Source: an uncultured Clostridia bacterium
Lineage (GTDB): Bacteria > Bacillota > Clostridia > TANB77 > CAG-508
Reading direction: 5' to 3'
DNA length: 64,000 nt
NCBI GenBank assembly: GCA_934149075.1
Contig: CAKPDR010000002.1
Location: forward strand, 62,001-126,000
Made by a program: the position numbers and the translations under genes. The notes beneath the pieces were generated by a model, which saw only the letters and a program-made list of their open reading frames with translations, was not told the origin of the DNA and made no database searches. Shown here one piece after another: positions 28,459-38,237 of this stretch (positions within the stretch are counted from its first letter, which is position 1; each line of letters starts with the position of its first letter).

Positions 28459-28523
28459 ATTTCCATCTCCAATCTATTTAACAAATTACTATTTTATTTT
28501 CTCATATCTTATCATAAATTCTC

Positions 28524-28560
28524 AAAAAAATAAAGCCAGAAGAATTATTCTCCTGACTTT
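28524..28560 (-). terminator. Intrinsic terminator
   Basis: Minus strand AAGTCAG-GAATAATTC-CTGGCTT hairpin followed by seven T. It ends the single-gene unit 28616-29035 and separates it from the array. Confidence 0.8.
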
Positions 28561-28615
28561 TTTCATCTTTTGTACTTTTAAAATTTTTTTCTTTTGTATT
28601 TTATATATTTTATCT

Positions 28616-29035
28616 TTAGTTAGCATTATTTATAGATAAATAGCCTATATTAATATAGTCTTTATCTAGCATATTATAAGATTTTTCTATATATACTACT
28701 AACTTCAAATCTAAATCTTTCAAATTTTCGATTTCTTCTGATTCTAGTTTATCATTAAGCTTAATATTTAATTCTTTGCCATCTTCAAGCTTATATAAAC
28801 TAATGCGAATATTATCTTTCAACTCATCTTTAACTTTGAATTTTACTTTATATACACCATCATCATTTACTTTTGGACTAAATGTATATTCAGCAAGCCT
28901 TCCTTCAAAATTTAATGAATTAAGATAAAGTTTATCATAATCAGTTTTATCCTGGTTGATACAAACTATTACACTAATTGTTATACTGATTATTGCTAGT
29001 AATATAGCACATATTAAGATAATCCTTTTCTTCAT
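28616..29035 (-). CDS. Membrane-anchored protein, unknown
   Basis: 139 residues. N-terminal hydrophobic segment (about 5-26) and a small extracytoplasmic domain with SPKVNDDGVYKVKFKVKDEL. RBS AAGGAGGGGAACA. Transcribed alone from shared promoter block 3, which suggests a role in the transfer programme. Not recognised. Confidence 0.72.
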   Translation of the reverse strand: MKKRIILICAILLAIISITISVIVCINQDKTDYDKLYLNSLNFEGRLAEYTFSPKVNDDGVYKVKFKVKDELKDNIRISLYKLEDGKELNIKLNDKLESEEIENLKDLDLKLVVYIEKSYNMLDKDYINIGYLSINNAN

Positions 29036-29063
29036 TGTTCCCCTCCTTATATTTATATACTCC

Positions 29064-29176
29064 TTAGATAAGTATGTAGATCAAGAATATAAAAGGGGAT
29101 TACCAAATATTATTGAAAGGAGCAAGAATAATATTTTTATTTTAAAAATATTGCTCAACTCTACATACTTATCTAA
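29064..29176. repeat. 113-bp element with 17-bp terminal inverted repeats
   Basis: TTAGATAAGTATGTAGA and its perfect inverse bound this segment in the leader of the 139-residue gene. Inside, GAGCAA...TTGCTC forms a second hairpin (29120-29156). It may be a miniature insertion or a leader structure that replaces the attenuator seen at the other promoter copies. Confidence 0.6.
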
Positions 29177-29205
29177 AAAGTATATCTACTTCTTAGCTTG
29201 TACCT

Positions 29206-29274
29206 ATATTTTAGCACCCTTATTCTTGAAAGTATACTGCAGGATTTTGCAACTTTTTTGCAAAAAATTATGTC
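29206..29274 (-). promoter_or_regulatory. Shared ICE promoter block, copy 3
   Basis: TTTGCAAAAAAGTTGCAAAA, TCCTGCAGTATAC and extended -10 TGCTAAAAT. It overlaps the stop codon of the last secretion-operon gene (29268). The region after the -10 differs from the other copies. Confidence 0.8.
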
Positions 29275-29579
29275 AAGATATTAAAAGAATGTAGTATTTC
29301 CAATAGATTACTTCTAAGACTTGGATTGATTATAACTGTTGCACCTATTGTTAATAAGACTAAAATCACTAAAATAAATATAAATTTAACTATTCTAATT
29401 AGTAAATCAGTTATAAAATTTAATATTTTAATTCCTGTATTTTTTTCTTTATCAAAAACAATTGTATTTTTATCTTTATCTAAGTTTAAATTCTTATATA
29501 ATTTTTCTTTTTCTATCTTCTCATTCTTTTTTTCAATTGCTCGATCATACAATGATTTAGTTTTACTTCTTTTTAACAT
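29268..29579 (-). CDS. Small membrane protein at the end of the secretion operon
   Basis: 103 residues. A basic, charged cytoplasmic N-terminus (about 1-55), then one long membrane segment (about 62-85) and a short tail. Overlaps the upstream ATPase gene by 17 nt. Possibly a membrane anchor for that ATPase. Not recognised. Confidence 0.7.
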   Translation of the reverse strand: MLKRSKTKSLYDRAIEKKNEKIEKEKLYKNLNLDKDKNTIVFDKEKNTGIKILNFITDLLIRIVKFIFILVILVLLTIGATVIINPSLRSNLLEILHSFNILT

Positions 29580-30747
29580 TTTCTTTATCCCTTTTCTTTT
29601 TAAATATATCTAATAATCCTTTTTTATCTTTTACCTCTTCAATTGTAGTATTTAATAAATAATCTTTTAAAACTTTTTCATAAAAGCTTTTATTTCCTAC
29701 AATAAATGGTTCTGGAACAGATTCACTAAATGAAGCTCGCTCCTTCCAAAACTTACCTAAGCTTTCTTTAAATTTCTCTCTATCCTCGTTTCTAACAAAA
29801 TTAAACATTAGATAAGAATTACTATCTTCGCCAATAATCATAAATGTTTCTATAAGTTTATTTATCTCCCACGCTTTATTACCTGAAACGATTATTTTTA
29901 AATCTCTTGTTAAAAATGATGATATTTCTTCTTTACTCATTTCTTCAAAGTTACCAAAGTCAAATACATAAAATTCATACTCAAATTTCAATATATCCGC
30001 CAAATTTTCTGGTCTTTGATATAAGTCTATTCCTTGATATGTAATCTTTCTTAAAACGTCATTATAAATTGTTGGTATTGATTCATCTTCAACTAAACTA
30101 TAAATAGAATTATGCTTATTATTTTCTATATAGCAAGCTGTAACATTGGTTAATTCTGATAAATATTTAACTATATTTATTGCAACTGTAGTTGCTCCAA
30201 TATGTCTTTCTGTCCCTGCAATTCCAATAGTAATTGTCTGTTTAGCTCTTTTTATATTCTCTTTTACTACTTTTGTTGTTTTGTTTATTACAAGCATACT
30301 ATCATTAATTTTATATTTCATTGCATTACCAAAAGTCATTCCTTCAACTGAAAAAGCTCTTTCGATTTCATCTGCAAATATAACATCATTCTTGGCTGTT
30401 ACTATATTGTAAATACCTAAATTAAATAATCGTCCTAATAAAACATTACCTTCTTTATAACCTTCTGCTAAAATGATTATTCTAACATTATACATTCTTC
30501 TAATAAGTTCTATTGAACTTGTTATTTCTTCCTCTGATGTTGTATTAGTTATTGCCTGTAAATCTAAAATCAAATAATCTACTCCATTTAAGTTTCTTAA
30601 TTCTGTTTCTAAGAATTTTTTTAGATTATATTCATTTATAAATCTCATAACAAGATTAATTCTATGTTCCTTGCAATAATCTTCTATAATAACTCTTGGT
30701 TCTTTTGAAATATAAATATACTTCTTATATAATCTATTTTCCTCCAT
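29563..30747 (-). CDS. CpaE/MinD-like P-loop ATPase with receiver-like N-terminal domain
   Basis: 394 residues. Residues 1-140 have a receiver-like alternation (DYLILDLQAIT, RIIILAEG). The second half is a ParA/MinD-type ATPase: P-loop TIGIAGTERHIGATTVA (about 172-188) and YEFYVFDFGNF as a degenerate Walker B. This layout is that of CpaE/TadZ, which positions secretion or pilus machines. The P-loop lacks the usual lysine pattern, so nucleotide use is uncertain. Likely positions the conjugation apparatus. Confidence 0.7.
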   Translation of the reverse strand: MEENRLYKKYIYISKEPRVIIEDYCKEHRINLVMRFINEYNLKKFLETELRNLNGVDYLILDLQAITNTTSEEEITSSIELIRRMYNVRIIILAEGYKEGNVLLGRLFNLGIYNIVTAKNDVIFADEIERAFSVEGMTFGNAMKYKINDSMLVINKTTKVVKENIKRAKQTITIGIAGTERHIGATTVAINIVKYLSELTNVTACYIENNKHNSIYSLVEDESIPTIYNDVLRKITYQGIDLYQRPENLADILKFEYEFYVFDFGNFEEMSKEEISSFLTRDLKIIVSGNKAWEINKLIETFMIIGEDSNSYLMFNFVRNEDREKFKESLGKFWKERASFSESVPEPFIVGNKSFYEKVLKDYLLNTTIEEVKDKKGLLDIFKKKRDKENVKKK

Positions 30748-30764
30748 TGTTACAGCTTCCTTTC

Positions 30765-31094
30765 CTATTCTTCTTGACTATCTATATTATCTTGTTCGTC
30801 TTCACTATATAAAACAATTTCTCCTGTATCTAATTGAATTATGTCAGTATTTTCATAATGAATTGTGTTATTATCGCTTGTTGTATTTTCTTCTACTAAC
30901 CCTTTTAATCTATCCATAAAATCATCTACACTTGTGTTTTGCGTATCTCCCTGTTGTGATGTTGAATCTTCTATTTTTGTATAGCTTTCTGTATTTCTAT
31001 CTCTCATATTTAAAACAACTGCTAATGCAATTACTAATACTAAAACTATACTTAAAATAATTAATTGTTTTTTTAATTCTTGTTTTTCTTTCAT
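30765..31094 (-). CDS. Bitopic membrane protein in secretion operon
   Basis: 109 residues. One membrane segment (about 9-28), then a hydrophilic, Thr/Asp/Gln-rich outer part. Lies 10 nt after the M23 peptidase gene. Probably a small structural part of the secretion complex; not recognised. Confidence 0.65.
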   Translation of the reverse strand: MKEKQELKKQLIILSIVLVLVIALAVVLNMRDRNTESYTKIEDSTSQQGDTQNTSVDDFMDRLKGLVEENTTSDNNTIHYENTDIIQLDTGEIVLYSEDEQDNIDSQEE

Positions 31095-31104
31095 TTTCTA
31101 CTCC

Positions 31105-31819
31105 TTATCCGTTGCCCTGTGAACTTCCAAATAAATAAGGAAATGGATTCACAGCATTAGCACTTGAATTTTTATCTAATCTAACTTCAAAATGAAGATG
31201 TGGACCTGTACTATTTCCTGTACTTCCCATTGTTCCTAATACTCTTCCTTGCTCTACTGTTTCACCAACTGTTACTTGTATTGAGCCATTGATCATATGT
31301 CCGTACAGAGTATAAAAAGTAGAGCCATCATCTCCTGTATGTTCTAAAACCACATAATTTCCATATCCAGTTAATCCTGCATTTGCAACTACTACTAATC
31401 CCCCAACAGAAGCACATACTTTTGGACTTGCTTTTGATACACATACTATATCCATTCCGTGTGTGTGCTTTTGTTTGTGTAACGCCATTTACTGTTATAG
31501 TTCTATTAGGAGAAAACTTTGATGTAATAACATCTCTTGTACTATCCCACGTTTCAAATGGTATATTGAATTTTGCTCCTACATACTTATATGTACCTTC
31601 TACAACTTCTACACTTCCACTACCAGAGCCACCTCCAGCACTTGCAGAGCTACCCTCATCATCATCTGTTTTTGATGTACCAAACATTCCAATTAATCCA
31701 AATAATCCTATTACAATTATCATAAATCCTACACATACACCAATAATAATTGCTTTTACTTTTAATGATAGAAAACTAAATACTATTCCTGTAAAATCTT
31801 TTGCTTTATTATCTGACAT
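31105..31819 (-). CDS. M23 peptidase (wall hydrolase of the T4SS), interrupted by a +1 CGGA site
   Basis: Frame one (ATG 31819) holds an N-terminal membrane segment and the start of the peptidase domain up to TQTKAHT. At 31459 the minus strand reads GCA-CAC-ACA-CGG-AAT. Without the C it reads AHTGMDIVC, the HxGxD zinc motif of M23 enzymes, and continues to GPHLHFEV, the second motif. Length is 3n+1. Would open the cell wall for the transfer channel. ATG directly follows the VirB4 stop. Without the shift the enzyme would lose its whole active site. Confidence 0.87.
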
Positions 31820-33668
31820 TTATCTTCCTCCACCAACTAAATATTCCTTTTCCCAATCTAGTGCTTTTACATTTATTAAGGTATGTCCTGAACCTATAAA
31901 GAATAATCCACGTCCGTTTATCTTTTTGACTTAATATTGCTTTTTCTTCTTGATTTAAGTTGTATAAATTAACAACTTCCTCTAAGTCTTTTCCATCTAC
32001 ACCAAAGAAAAATTTATAAGTAGAGTTATCCAAAAAGGCTTGACCATACATACGAACTTCTGGAGCTAAAAAATCCACCAAACTCTGTGTAATAACCATC
32101 AATCCACATTCATACTTTCTTGCTCTTTTACAGAAATTTCTTAAAAATTCAATTGTTTGTGGTACTTTTCTATCAACTAACAAATATGCTTCATCACATA
32201 CAACGTAACATCTTTCTTCACGATTTCTAAATGCTTGATCCTGGCAATATCTTAAAATATTAAAATACTGACATCTTTTTACCTTTTCAGAAGCTCCTTG
32301 AAGGCTATAAACATCTAAGCATACAAATGAACTGTCTAAATCTAATGAAGTATATCCATTAAAAATTTCTCCGTGATGTCCGATTGAAAGTTCTCTTACA
32401 ACAGCTCTTATTTCTTCTAATTCTTTTTTGTGGTCTTTATTCGTATTAACTTTTTCAATAAGTAAATTATACAAATCTTCCATAATAGGAAATTCTTTTG
32501 AATCTTTATCTGTTATATCTGTTTCATAAGTTATTCCATAAGTTTTATATAACTCTTCTAAAATCTCCATTAATAAACTCATTTGTAATGATGTTATTTC
32601 TGGATAATATAATTTAAAAAATGTACTTAAAAAATCTAAATGTAAACCTAAAGCTGACTTGCTAGATGTATATTCTCCATCTTCATCATCATCAAATGCT
32701 GTTGCTTCTGGAAGTGGATTTACTTGTAAAGGATTAATTCTTCCTACATTTTTTCCAGTTCCTCCTGAACAGTCAATCCATTTTCCACCTAATAATTTGC
32801 ACATTGGTCGCATTTCTGATTCTGGATCTATTACGAAAATTTTTGTACCATTAAGCCATTCATTTAGCATTATCTTTTTTGCAAGGAATGATTTACCTGA
32901 ACCACTAGAACCCTCAATAACAATGTTTGAATTAGTTCTGTCATTACCCTTGAAGAATGGAGAAAATGCTATCATTCTTCCATCTTCATCTGTTCCTAAA
33001 TAATATCCTTCTACATCAACTAATCCACTACCTGAAAATGGTAATCCTAAGAATAAAGCTTCCAAACTCATTGTTTTATTTGATATTCTGGTAATATCAT
33101 CATAATATGTATCATAAGGAGAGCTTTGTCTTAAGGCTTTGTCTTGAATAAATGCAGGCACTCTTGCTTTTAATCCCATTCCTGCTATTTTGTTTCTAAC
33201 TGTTCTGCAATTTTCATTGAAGTTATTGTCTGTTTCTCCAATTGTATTTGAAACGAAAGAAACATTGACGTATGGAATATTATCAACTGTTATGTCTTTT
33301 ATAATTTTCTCTGCTGATTTAATCTTAAATTCTGCTTGTGTTCTTAGTGCTTCATTGCTTGTTGTATTAAATATGTTTTTATCCGTTGTTAAGCCTTTTG
33401 AAACACCATCAACGTATTCCTGCACATTTTCTATTGGTGTTACTACTAAACTAACAGTAGTATTTGGAATATCTTTTAAATTTAGCAACCAACCTACATT
33501 TACTGCAGATGGATAAGCACTTACATATTGCAATTTATGTTGATATTCTCCTAATTGCACTTTATTATGTTTTAATTCAATACCTTGTGGAGTTATAAGT
33601 GCTAACAACTCTTGATTTATAGGCATTGTTTCTATTTCTTTTGTTTTCATTTGTAACTCACTTTCCAT
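31820..33668 (-). CDS. VirB4-like conjugation ATPase, interrupted by a +1 CGGA site near its end
   Basis: About 615 residues after restoring the frame. Walker A IEGSSGSGKSFLAKK (about 240-254), Walker B CYVVCDEAYLL (about 490), then QTIEFLRNFCKRARKY, as in VirB4/TraE motors. At 31916 the minus strand has AAA-CGG-ACG; removing the C gives DKGRGLFFIGSGHTLINVKA and a stop at 31820 that abuts the next ATG. Without the shift only the last about 30 residues change, so partial activity might remain. The N-terminal part of usual VirB4 seems to be in the separate upstream gene. Confidence 0.92.
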
Positions 33669-33709
33669 TAGCGTTAAGCTAATATATTTTTATCATTCGT
33701 AAATTCTTA

Positions 33710-34321
33710 TTAAATCTTAACTTGTAATGGACTTTCTAAATAGTTTTGATCTTCAATATATGCAATATTTGGATTGTTGTAACTATTTATTAGCTGAATT
33801 ATTAATCTTTCATCTAATACTTCTGTTTTATATCCACTATTGGTTAATTTCATTCTTATTTCACTAATTCTTTTAATAAGTTCTTGCTCTACATACTCAT
33901 CATTTTCAGCCCATATCATTAAATATATTTCACTTTCTAATGCTTTTCCTGTTGTAGATAAAACTCCAAAACTTCTACTTCTTTTATCTAATAACGAGAA
34001 TTTTAAAGCTTCTTTTTCTTTTTCCATTAAACTTGCTTGAAAATCTTGATTCTTTCTTAAATCTATTGGTCTATTTGTAAAGTAAAGTTTTAATGGTTTT
34101 AATTCACTTGCAAAATTTCTTGTAATGCTTCGTCCGTGTGCAACTTGCTCATCTTTTGACATCAACTTGCAATTCTTAGGATAAATTCTTAAATAGCATA
34201 AAACTTTGTTGTCAATTGTATATAAGAAATTCCCTTGCACGTCTTTAACATTTAAAAATAAATTAGCTGAAGTTTTTATATTACTGTTTTTCTTCTTTTT
34301 CTTTAAAAAATCAAATATCAA
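33710..34321 (-). CDS. VirB4 N-terminal-domain-like protein
   Basis: 203 residues, soluble. It resembles the N-terminal third of Gram-positive VirB4 proteins, with LRIYPKNCKLMSKDEQVAHG and paired regions before the ATPase domain. It lies 42 nt upstream of virB4 and overlaps the VirB3-like gene by 4 nt. Splitting of VirB4 into two genes is an inference from position and length. Confidence 0.6.
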   Translation of the reverse strand: MIFDFLKKKKKNSNIKTSANLFLNVKDVQGNFLYTIDNKVLCYLRIYPKNCKLMSKDEQVAHGRSITRNFASELKPLKLYFTNRPIDLRKNQDFQASLMEKEKEALKFSLLDKRSRSFGVLSTTGKALESEIYLMIWAENDEYVEQELIKRISEIRMKLTNSGYKTEVLDERLIIQLINSYNNPNIAYIEDQNYLESPLQVKI

Positions 34322-34641
34322 AGCTGTTCCTCCTTGACTACATAATGGAATACTCTTTGTTTTTGATAAAACTTAAACATATTACTTATTAATTCTGCTA
34401 TACAAGTGTTATATTTGTCTTTCATAACTGAAATAAATGTTGCTCCTGTTATCACAATCCATATTCCTAATGCAATTAAATAATTGTTAAATATTGTATT
34501 AAATATAAGTGCAATAAAAACTGCTACTATACCTGCTATTGCTGTTGTTATCATTTCTTTGATTCCAATACCATTTATAATTTCAACTCTTACTTTTACA
34601 TTTGCAGGCATATTTATTTGAAATCTACTTTCATCTTCCAT
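34318..34641 (-). CDS. PrgI/VirB3-like membrane protein
   Basis: 107 residues. Opening FQINMPANVKVRVEIINGIG and two closely spaced membrane segments (about 33-50 and 53-70) match PrgI-family proteins, the VirB3 counterpart that binds VirB4. It stands directly before the VirB4-type genes, the usual order. Confidence 0.85.
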   Translation of the reverse strand: MEDESRFQINMPANVKVRVEIINGIGIKEMITTAIAGIVAVFIALIFNTIFNNYLIALGIWIVITGATFISVMKDKYNTCIAELISNMFKFYQKQRVFHYVVKEEQL

Positions 34642-34679
34642 ATCTTTTGTATTCCTTTCTCCTTCTTTAATAAAAGGTA

Positions 34680-35027
34680 TTATGATAATTCTTCTTCGTC
34701 TTGCTCATCTTGTATTTCCTCTGATTCAGTCATTCCTAAATAATACATATCTCTATGAATATCTAAAAAATGATCACTTAACTCATTTAAAGTTATAGAA
34801 CCTTGTTCCAATTGTTTAAAAATTTCTTCTGCTTGCTCATTGTTTTCAAAACGAGTTAATTCTAATCTGAAATTTTTATTATTTTCTATAAATCCATATT
34901 TACTTGAATTTTTGGCTTTTGGATATGTAGCAATAGAATAAATATTCATAAAATCATATACATCTTTCCAATCTTCTATTTGAATATGTGTACCATCTGG
35001 CATTTTAGATTTTTTTACAACTTTCAC
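34680..35027 (-). CDS. Hypothetical protein in secretion operon
   Basis: 115 residues, acidic C-terminus, no membrane segment. Begins KVVKKSKMPDGTHIQIEDW. RBS AGGAGGAATACAAAG overlaps the end of the upstream gene. Not recognised. Confidence 0.68.
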   Translation of the reverse strand: MKVVKKSKMPDGTHIQIEDWKDVYDFMNIYSIATYPKAKNSSKYGFIENNKNFRLELTRFENNEQAEEIFKQLEQGSITLNELSDHFLDIHRDMYYLGMTESEEIQDEQDEEELS

Positions 35028-35039
35028 TTTGTATTCCTC

Positions 35040-35667
35040 CTAATTTGCAACGTGCTTATATTGTGGCTCACAACCACCATCTTTCCAGGGATTAAATATT
35101 AAATCTTTATATTCATCATCATTATGTATGCTACCTTTCATTGCAGATGGAATAAGTAGTCCTACACTTTTTCCGATCGTGTTTATCCCAATACATATAA
35201 TATTTTTCTTCTGCTAACGCTCCACTTGTTATACCTTGACACTCATCATACGCTTTAAATACATCTACATCTTTCTTCCAAGAGTTTAAAAAACTTCCAA
35301 AATTTATTTTCTTGACATCAGTTTTTACATAATACTCTCCATCTATTGCTATAGTCCATCTTCCTTTTTTGTCTTTTGCTTCTCTTTCAAGAACTCCATC
35401 TGTAACTGTTACTTTAATAGATGAGAAATCTCCAATTGCGTCTGCAGATTGTGTATATGGAAAATATGTTAATACTAAATTTTTAGTTGTACTTATAGTT
35501 AATATAAGAACTAAAGCTACTAATCCATTTCTAATTCTAGTTAAATATCTTCTATATTCCATTTCATCTCCAGTTAAAATTTTATATACTGCAACTGCAA
35601 TCATTAATACACAAGCAAAACCTGCTAAATATCCTAAATAATTTACTATGTGATATATTCTACTCAT
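35040..35667 (-). CDS. Membrane protein of secretion operon, interrupted by a +1 CGGA site
   Basis: Two N-terminal membrane segments (about 12-32 and 48-68), then an extracytoplasmic domain. Frame one ends early after YWDKHDRKK. At 35175 the minus strand reads GAT-CGG-AAA; without the C the frame continues HDGKSVGLLIPSAMKGSI to a stop at 35040, just before the next RBS. Length is 3n+1. The restored tail fills an otherwise empty gap of about 90 nt, which supports the longer product. Role unknown, probably VirB6- or VirB8-related. Confidence 0.75.
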
Positions 35668-35689
35668 TTTGTCCTCCGTATTTTAAAAT

Positions 35690-36223
35690 TTATCTTTCGA
35701 TTGATGATTCTTCATATTCTTTTAATTTGCGTTTATATCTTGAAATTTCTTGATTTCTAAAATCTTTCTCTGATTGAATATGAATTACTTTTTTTACTAA
35801 ACCTTTTCTATATTGTTTTTCTTCTTCTTGATATTCTCTAATTAATTCATTTCTAACTTTTATTTGTTCTTTCGCATTTTCTAATACTTCAGTTAAGTTC
35901 TGTACTGAATATACTTGCTCTTTATCTAGTGTAATTTGAATAATTGTTACACTTAGATCTTGTATGTGCTTTTTTACTAATTCAATTGCTTTTTTAGTAT
36001 TGAAGCCATATACATAACTACAACAATCATCATAATCATATTTAGTAGAAGCTATTATTCCCTTTTCAATTAGTTCTTTTGTTTCATATAATTGATTACA
36101 TATTTTATATAAATCAATTTCTTTTGTAGTTTTTACTAATCTTCCTTTGTTATCTAAATAAGTTAATGTATAGGCTTCATTAGGGTGCAATATATTGTCT
36201 AAATTCTTTCGTATATAAATCAT
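35690..36223 (-). CDS. Hypothetical protein in secretion operon
   Basis: 177 residues, soluble, charged. The C-terminal half (about 110-175) is a probable coiled coil. Starts 2 nt after the VirB6-like stop. Not recognised. Confidence 0.68.
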   Translation of the reverse strand: MIYIRKNLDNILHPNEAYTLTYLDNKGRLVKTTKEIDLYKICNQLYETKELIEKGIIASTKYDYDDCCSYVYGFNTKKAIELVKKHIQDLSVTIIQITLDKEQVYSVQNLTEVLENAKEQIKVRNELIREYQEEEKQYRKGLVKKVIHIQSEKDFRNQEISRYKRKLKEYEESSIER

Positions 36224-36225
36224 TT

Positions 36226-37074
36226 TTATCTACCTTTACTAATAATGTTTTTAAAGCTACTAACTGTTCTTGTAGCTGTTGATACTTTTGATCCAAGACT
36301 TGAATTTCCACCTGCTGTTTCCATAAACTCTCTTAATAAATGTGGTGTTCTATTTGCTATCATTACTGCTGATAAAGATAGAATTATATGTGCATTATTC
36401 ATTAATAATATTGAAAATTGTAATAAAGTTAATTGCACTATTACAGTAAAAGCATTAGATATAAATTTTTTTACATATCCATTAAAAGCACCACCATCAG
36501 AATTTAATAAACCTATACAAGCTATTGGAATTGCTAAACGTAATATAAACATTTCAATTCCTCTTGTTAGAGTTTGGAAATATATTAGAACCATATAAAT
36601 TGCAATAATTAAGTAGAAAAATGCACCTAATATATTCCAAGCCATATTTCCAATTGTTACTCCCATTGTTTGAAAATCGCCTAACATTCCAATAAATATA
36701 GATTGATACAAGTCATAACAAATCCAAGCAAATTGTGTATAAATAAAGCCAAAACAAATCATTATAATTAAAGCCTTTACAAAGCCTATCACAACTGTCA
36801 TTGGACTTACTTCTGGATCTCCATTAGACCAAGCCATATATACTTCAATCATTTTCTTAACAAAAAGCATTATTAAAACTGCAATTGCAAAAGTATAAAC
36901 TGCATTATAAATCCCTGAAATACTAAAATTTGAAAGTCCTCTAAAATTTATTTCTATAGCAAAGGCGTTCCAAAACATTACGTCATACACTCCATTAAAC
37001 CAATTGAAAATCGCCTGTGCTATATAACCAAATAGAAATGAAATTGCTGTTGCTATTAAAACACCTATAACCAT
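36226..37074 (-). CDS. VirB6/TrbL-like polytopic membrane protein
   Basis: 282 residues with about six membrane segments, including IMICFGFIYTQFAWICYDLY and LIIAIYMVLIYFQTLTRGIE. The layout with a conserved cytoplasmic tail matches the TrbL/VirB6 channel proteins of Gram-positive T4SS. RBS AGGAGGAAATTTAT. Confidence 0.82.
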   Translation of the reverse strand: MVIGVLIATAISFLFGYIAQAIFNWFNGVYDVMFWNAFAIEINFRGLSNFSISGIYNAVYTFAIAVLIMLFVKKMIEVYMAWSNGDPEVSPMTVVIGFVKALIIMICFGFIYTQFAWICYDLYQSIFIGMLGDFQTMGVTIGNMAWNILGAFFYLIIAIYMVLIYFQTLTRGIEMFILRLAIPIACIGLLNSDGGAFNGYVKKFISNAFTVIVQLTLLQFSILLMNNAHIILSLSAVMIANRTPHLLREFMETAGGNSSLGSKVSTATRTVSSFKNIISKGR

Positions 37075-37091
37075 ATAAATTTCCTCCTATT

Positions 37092-37847
37092 TTATTTTGG
37101 TTCAATTACTATCTCTTCGTCTTCTTCGACCTCTTCTTCAATAATTTCACTATTTTCTTCTTGCTTTATAAATTCATCTGATAATTGTTTTAATTTTTCA
37201 AATTCTTTTTCTGTTTCTTTTTTATCTAATTCTTTATATTTGTTTATTTCATCTACTAATCCTAGCAAAGCTTCTTTACTTGTCTTAATTTGAGAAATAT
37301 AGCCTGACTTTCTAATATTTTTTTGAAGCTCGTCTATATGATGTACCTTACAAAATTGTCTTTCATATTTTTGATATTTTTCTGCTAATTCCTTATGTAG
37401 TTCTGGTTCATTTTGACTTGCAATTACTTTTTGATTAAGTTCTTTTAATTCTTTAGCCATAGCATTTTCTTTCCATTTATCGTAAAGACAAGTCAATGCT
37501 ATTCCTGGTACTCCTGTTACCATTCCAATTAAAGCGTAACGCTTTAAATATCCCCAAATTTTCTCTGTATCTTTTACACTTTGTCCTATTTCTTGCGAAA
37601 AATTTTCAATTAAAGCTCTTTCCTCTTTTTCAGCTTGTTTTTTGCGTTCTTCAAGTTCTTTAATCTTCTTTTGACTTTCTGTCTGATTTTTAGTTTCTTC
37701 TTTCTTCATAAGTTCTGGATTATCTTCTAAATCCATTTCATTTAGTCTACTTAATACGTCTTTTGATTTTTCGTATTCTTCATCTGTCAATTTTAGATTT
37801 TCTTTAACTTCTAAATTCATTCTCTCAATTTGTTCACTTTTTTCCAT
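37092..37847 (-). CDS. Coiled-coil protein with one membrane segment
   Basis: 251 residues. Charged helical regions (about 10-90 and 125-250) surround one hydrophobic stretch (RYALIGMVTGVPGIALTCLY, about 107-126). The end is strongly acidic (EEVEEDEEIVIE). Lies between VirB2-like and VirB6-like genes; function unknown. Confidence 0.68.
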   Translation of the reverse strand: MEKSEQIERMNLEVKENLKLTDEEYEKSKDVLSRLNEMDLEDNPELMKKEETKNQTESQKKIKELEERKKQAEKEERALIENFSQEIGQSVKDTEKIWGYLKRYALIGMVTGVPGIALTCLYDKWKENAMAKELKELNQKVIASQNEPELHKELAEKYQKYERQFCKVHHIDELQKNIRKSGYISQIKTSKEALLGLVDEINKYKELDKKETEKEFEKLKQLSDEFIKQEENSEIIEEEVEEDEEIVIEPK

Positions 37848-37866
37848 CTACATTTACCTCCTGTTA

Positions 37867-38223
37867 TTATGAGAAATATCTTCCCATTAGATTTACAATT
37901 GTTACAACTATTAAACCAACTACTATACAAACTAAAACCTTTATAATTCCTTTTTTGTGGATTTCTTGATCTCTTTCATCTCCTGTCATAATCTTAAAAA
38001 CGTGCCATAAAATAAATCCAACTCCAACAAAAGGAATTATCCATTGTAAAGTTCCTGTTAAATCCCTTACAAGTTTTAACATTCCTGTACCAATCTTACT
38101 GCTTTGTATTTCTCCTCCACCTGATACTTCAGAAACAATATCAGCAAATACTGTATTGCTTAATGTCATTATGCCTAGTCCTAGTGATGTTCCTACTGTT
38201 AATAATTTTTCTTTAATTTTCAT
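37867..38223 (-). CDS. VirB2/TrbC-like pilin-type protein
   Basis: 118 residues. Signal peptide (about 1-28, cut near VFA-DI), then two membrane segments (about 58-76 and 92-112) joined by a short basic loop, the usual VirB2/TrbC topology. The loop has FKIMTGDERDQEIHKKG. Directly downstream of the coupling protein. Confidence 0.8.
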   Translation of the reverse strand: MKIKEKLLTVGTSLGLGIMTLSNTVFADIVSEVSGGGEIQSSKIGTGMLKLVRDLTGTLQWIIPFVGVGFILWHVFKIMTGDERDQEIHKKGIIKVLVCIVVGLIVVTIVNLMGRYFS

Positions 38224-38237
38224 CTTTCGTTTTCCTC

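Noticed and set aside
10313..28493. 41-bp elements as integron attC sites
   Set aside because: No RYYYAAC/GTTRRRY core pair fits all copies and no IntI-type integrase is visible. I keep only the description of a cassette-like array.
31105..31488. Separate 127-residue peptidase gene starting inside the M23 region
   Set aside because: Its N-terminus before TGMDIVC has no relation to M23 proteins and no RBS; it is the second half of one frameshifted gene.
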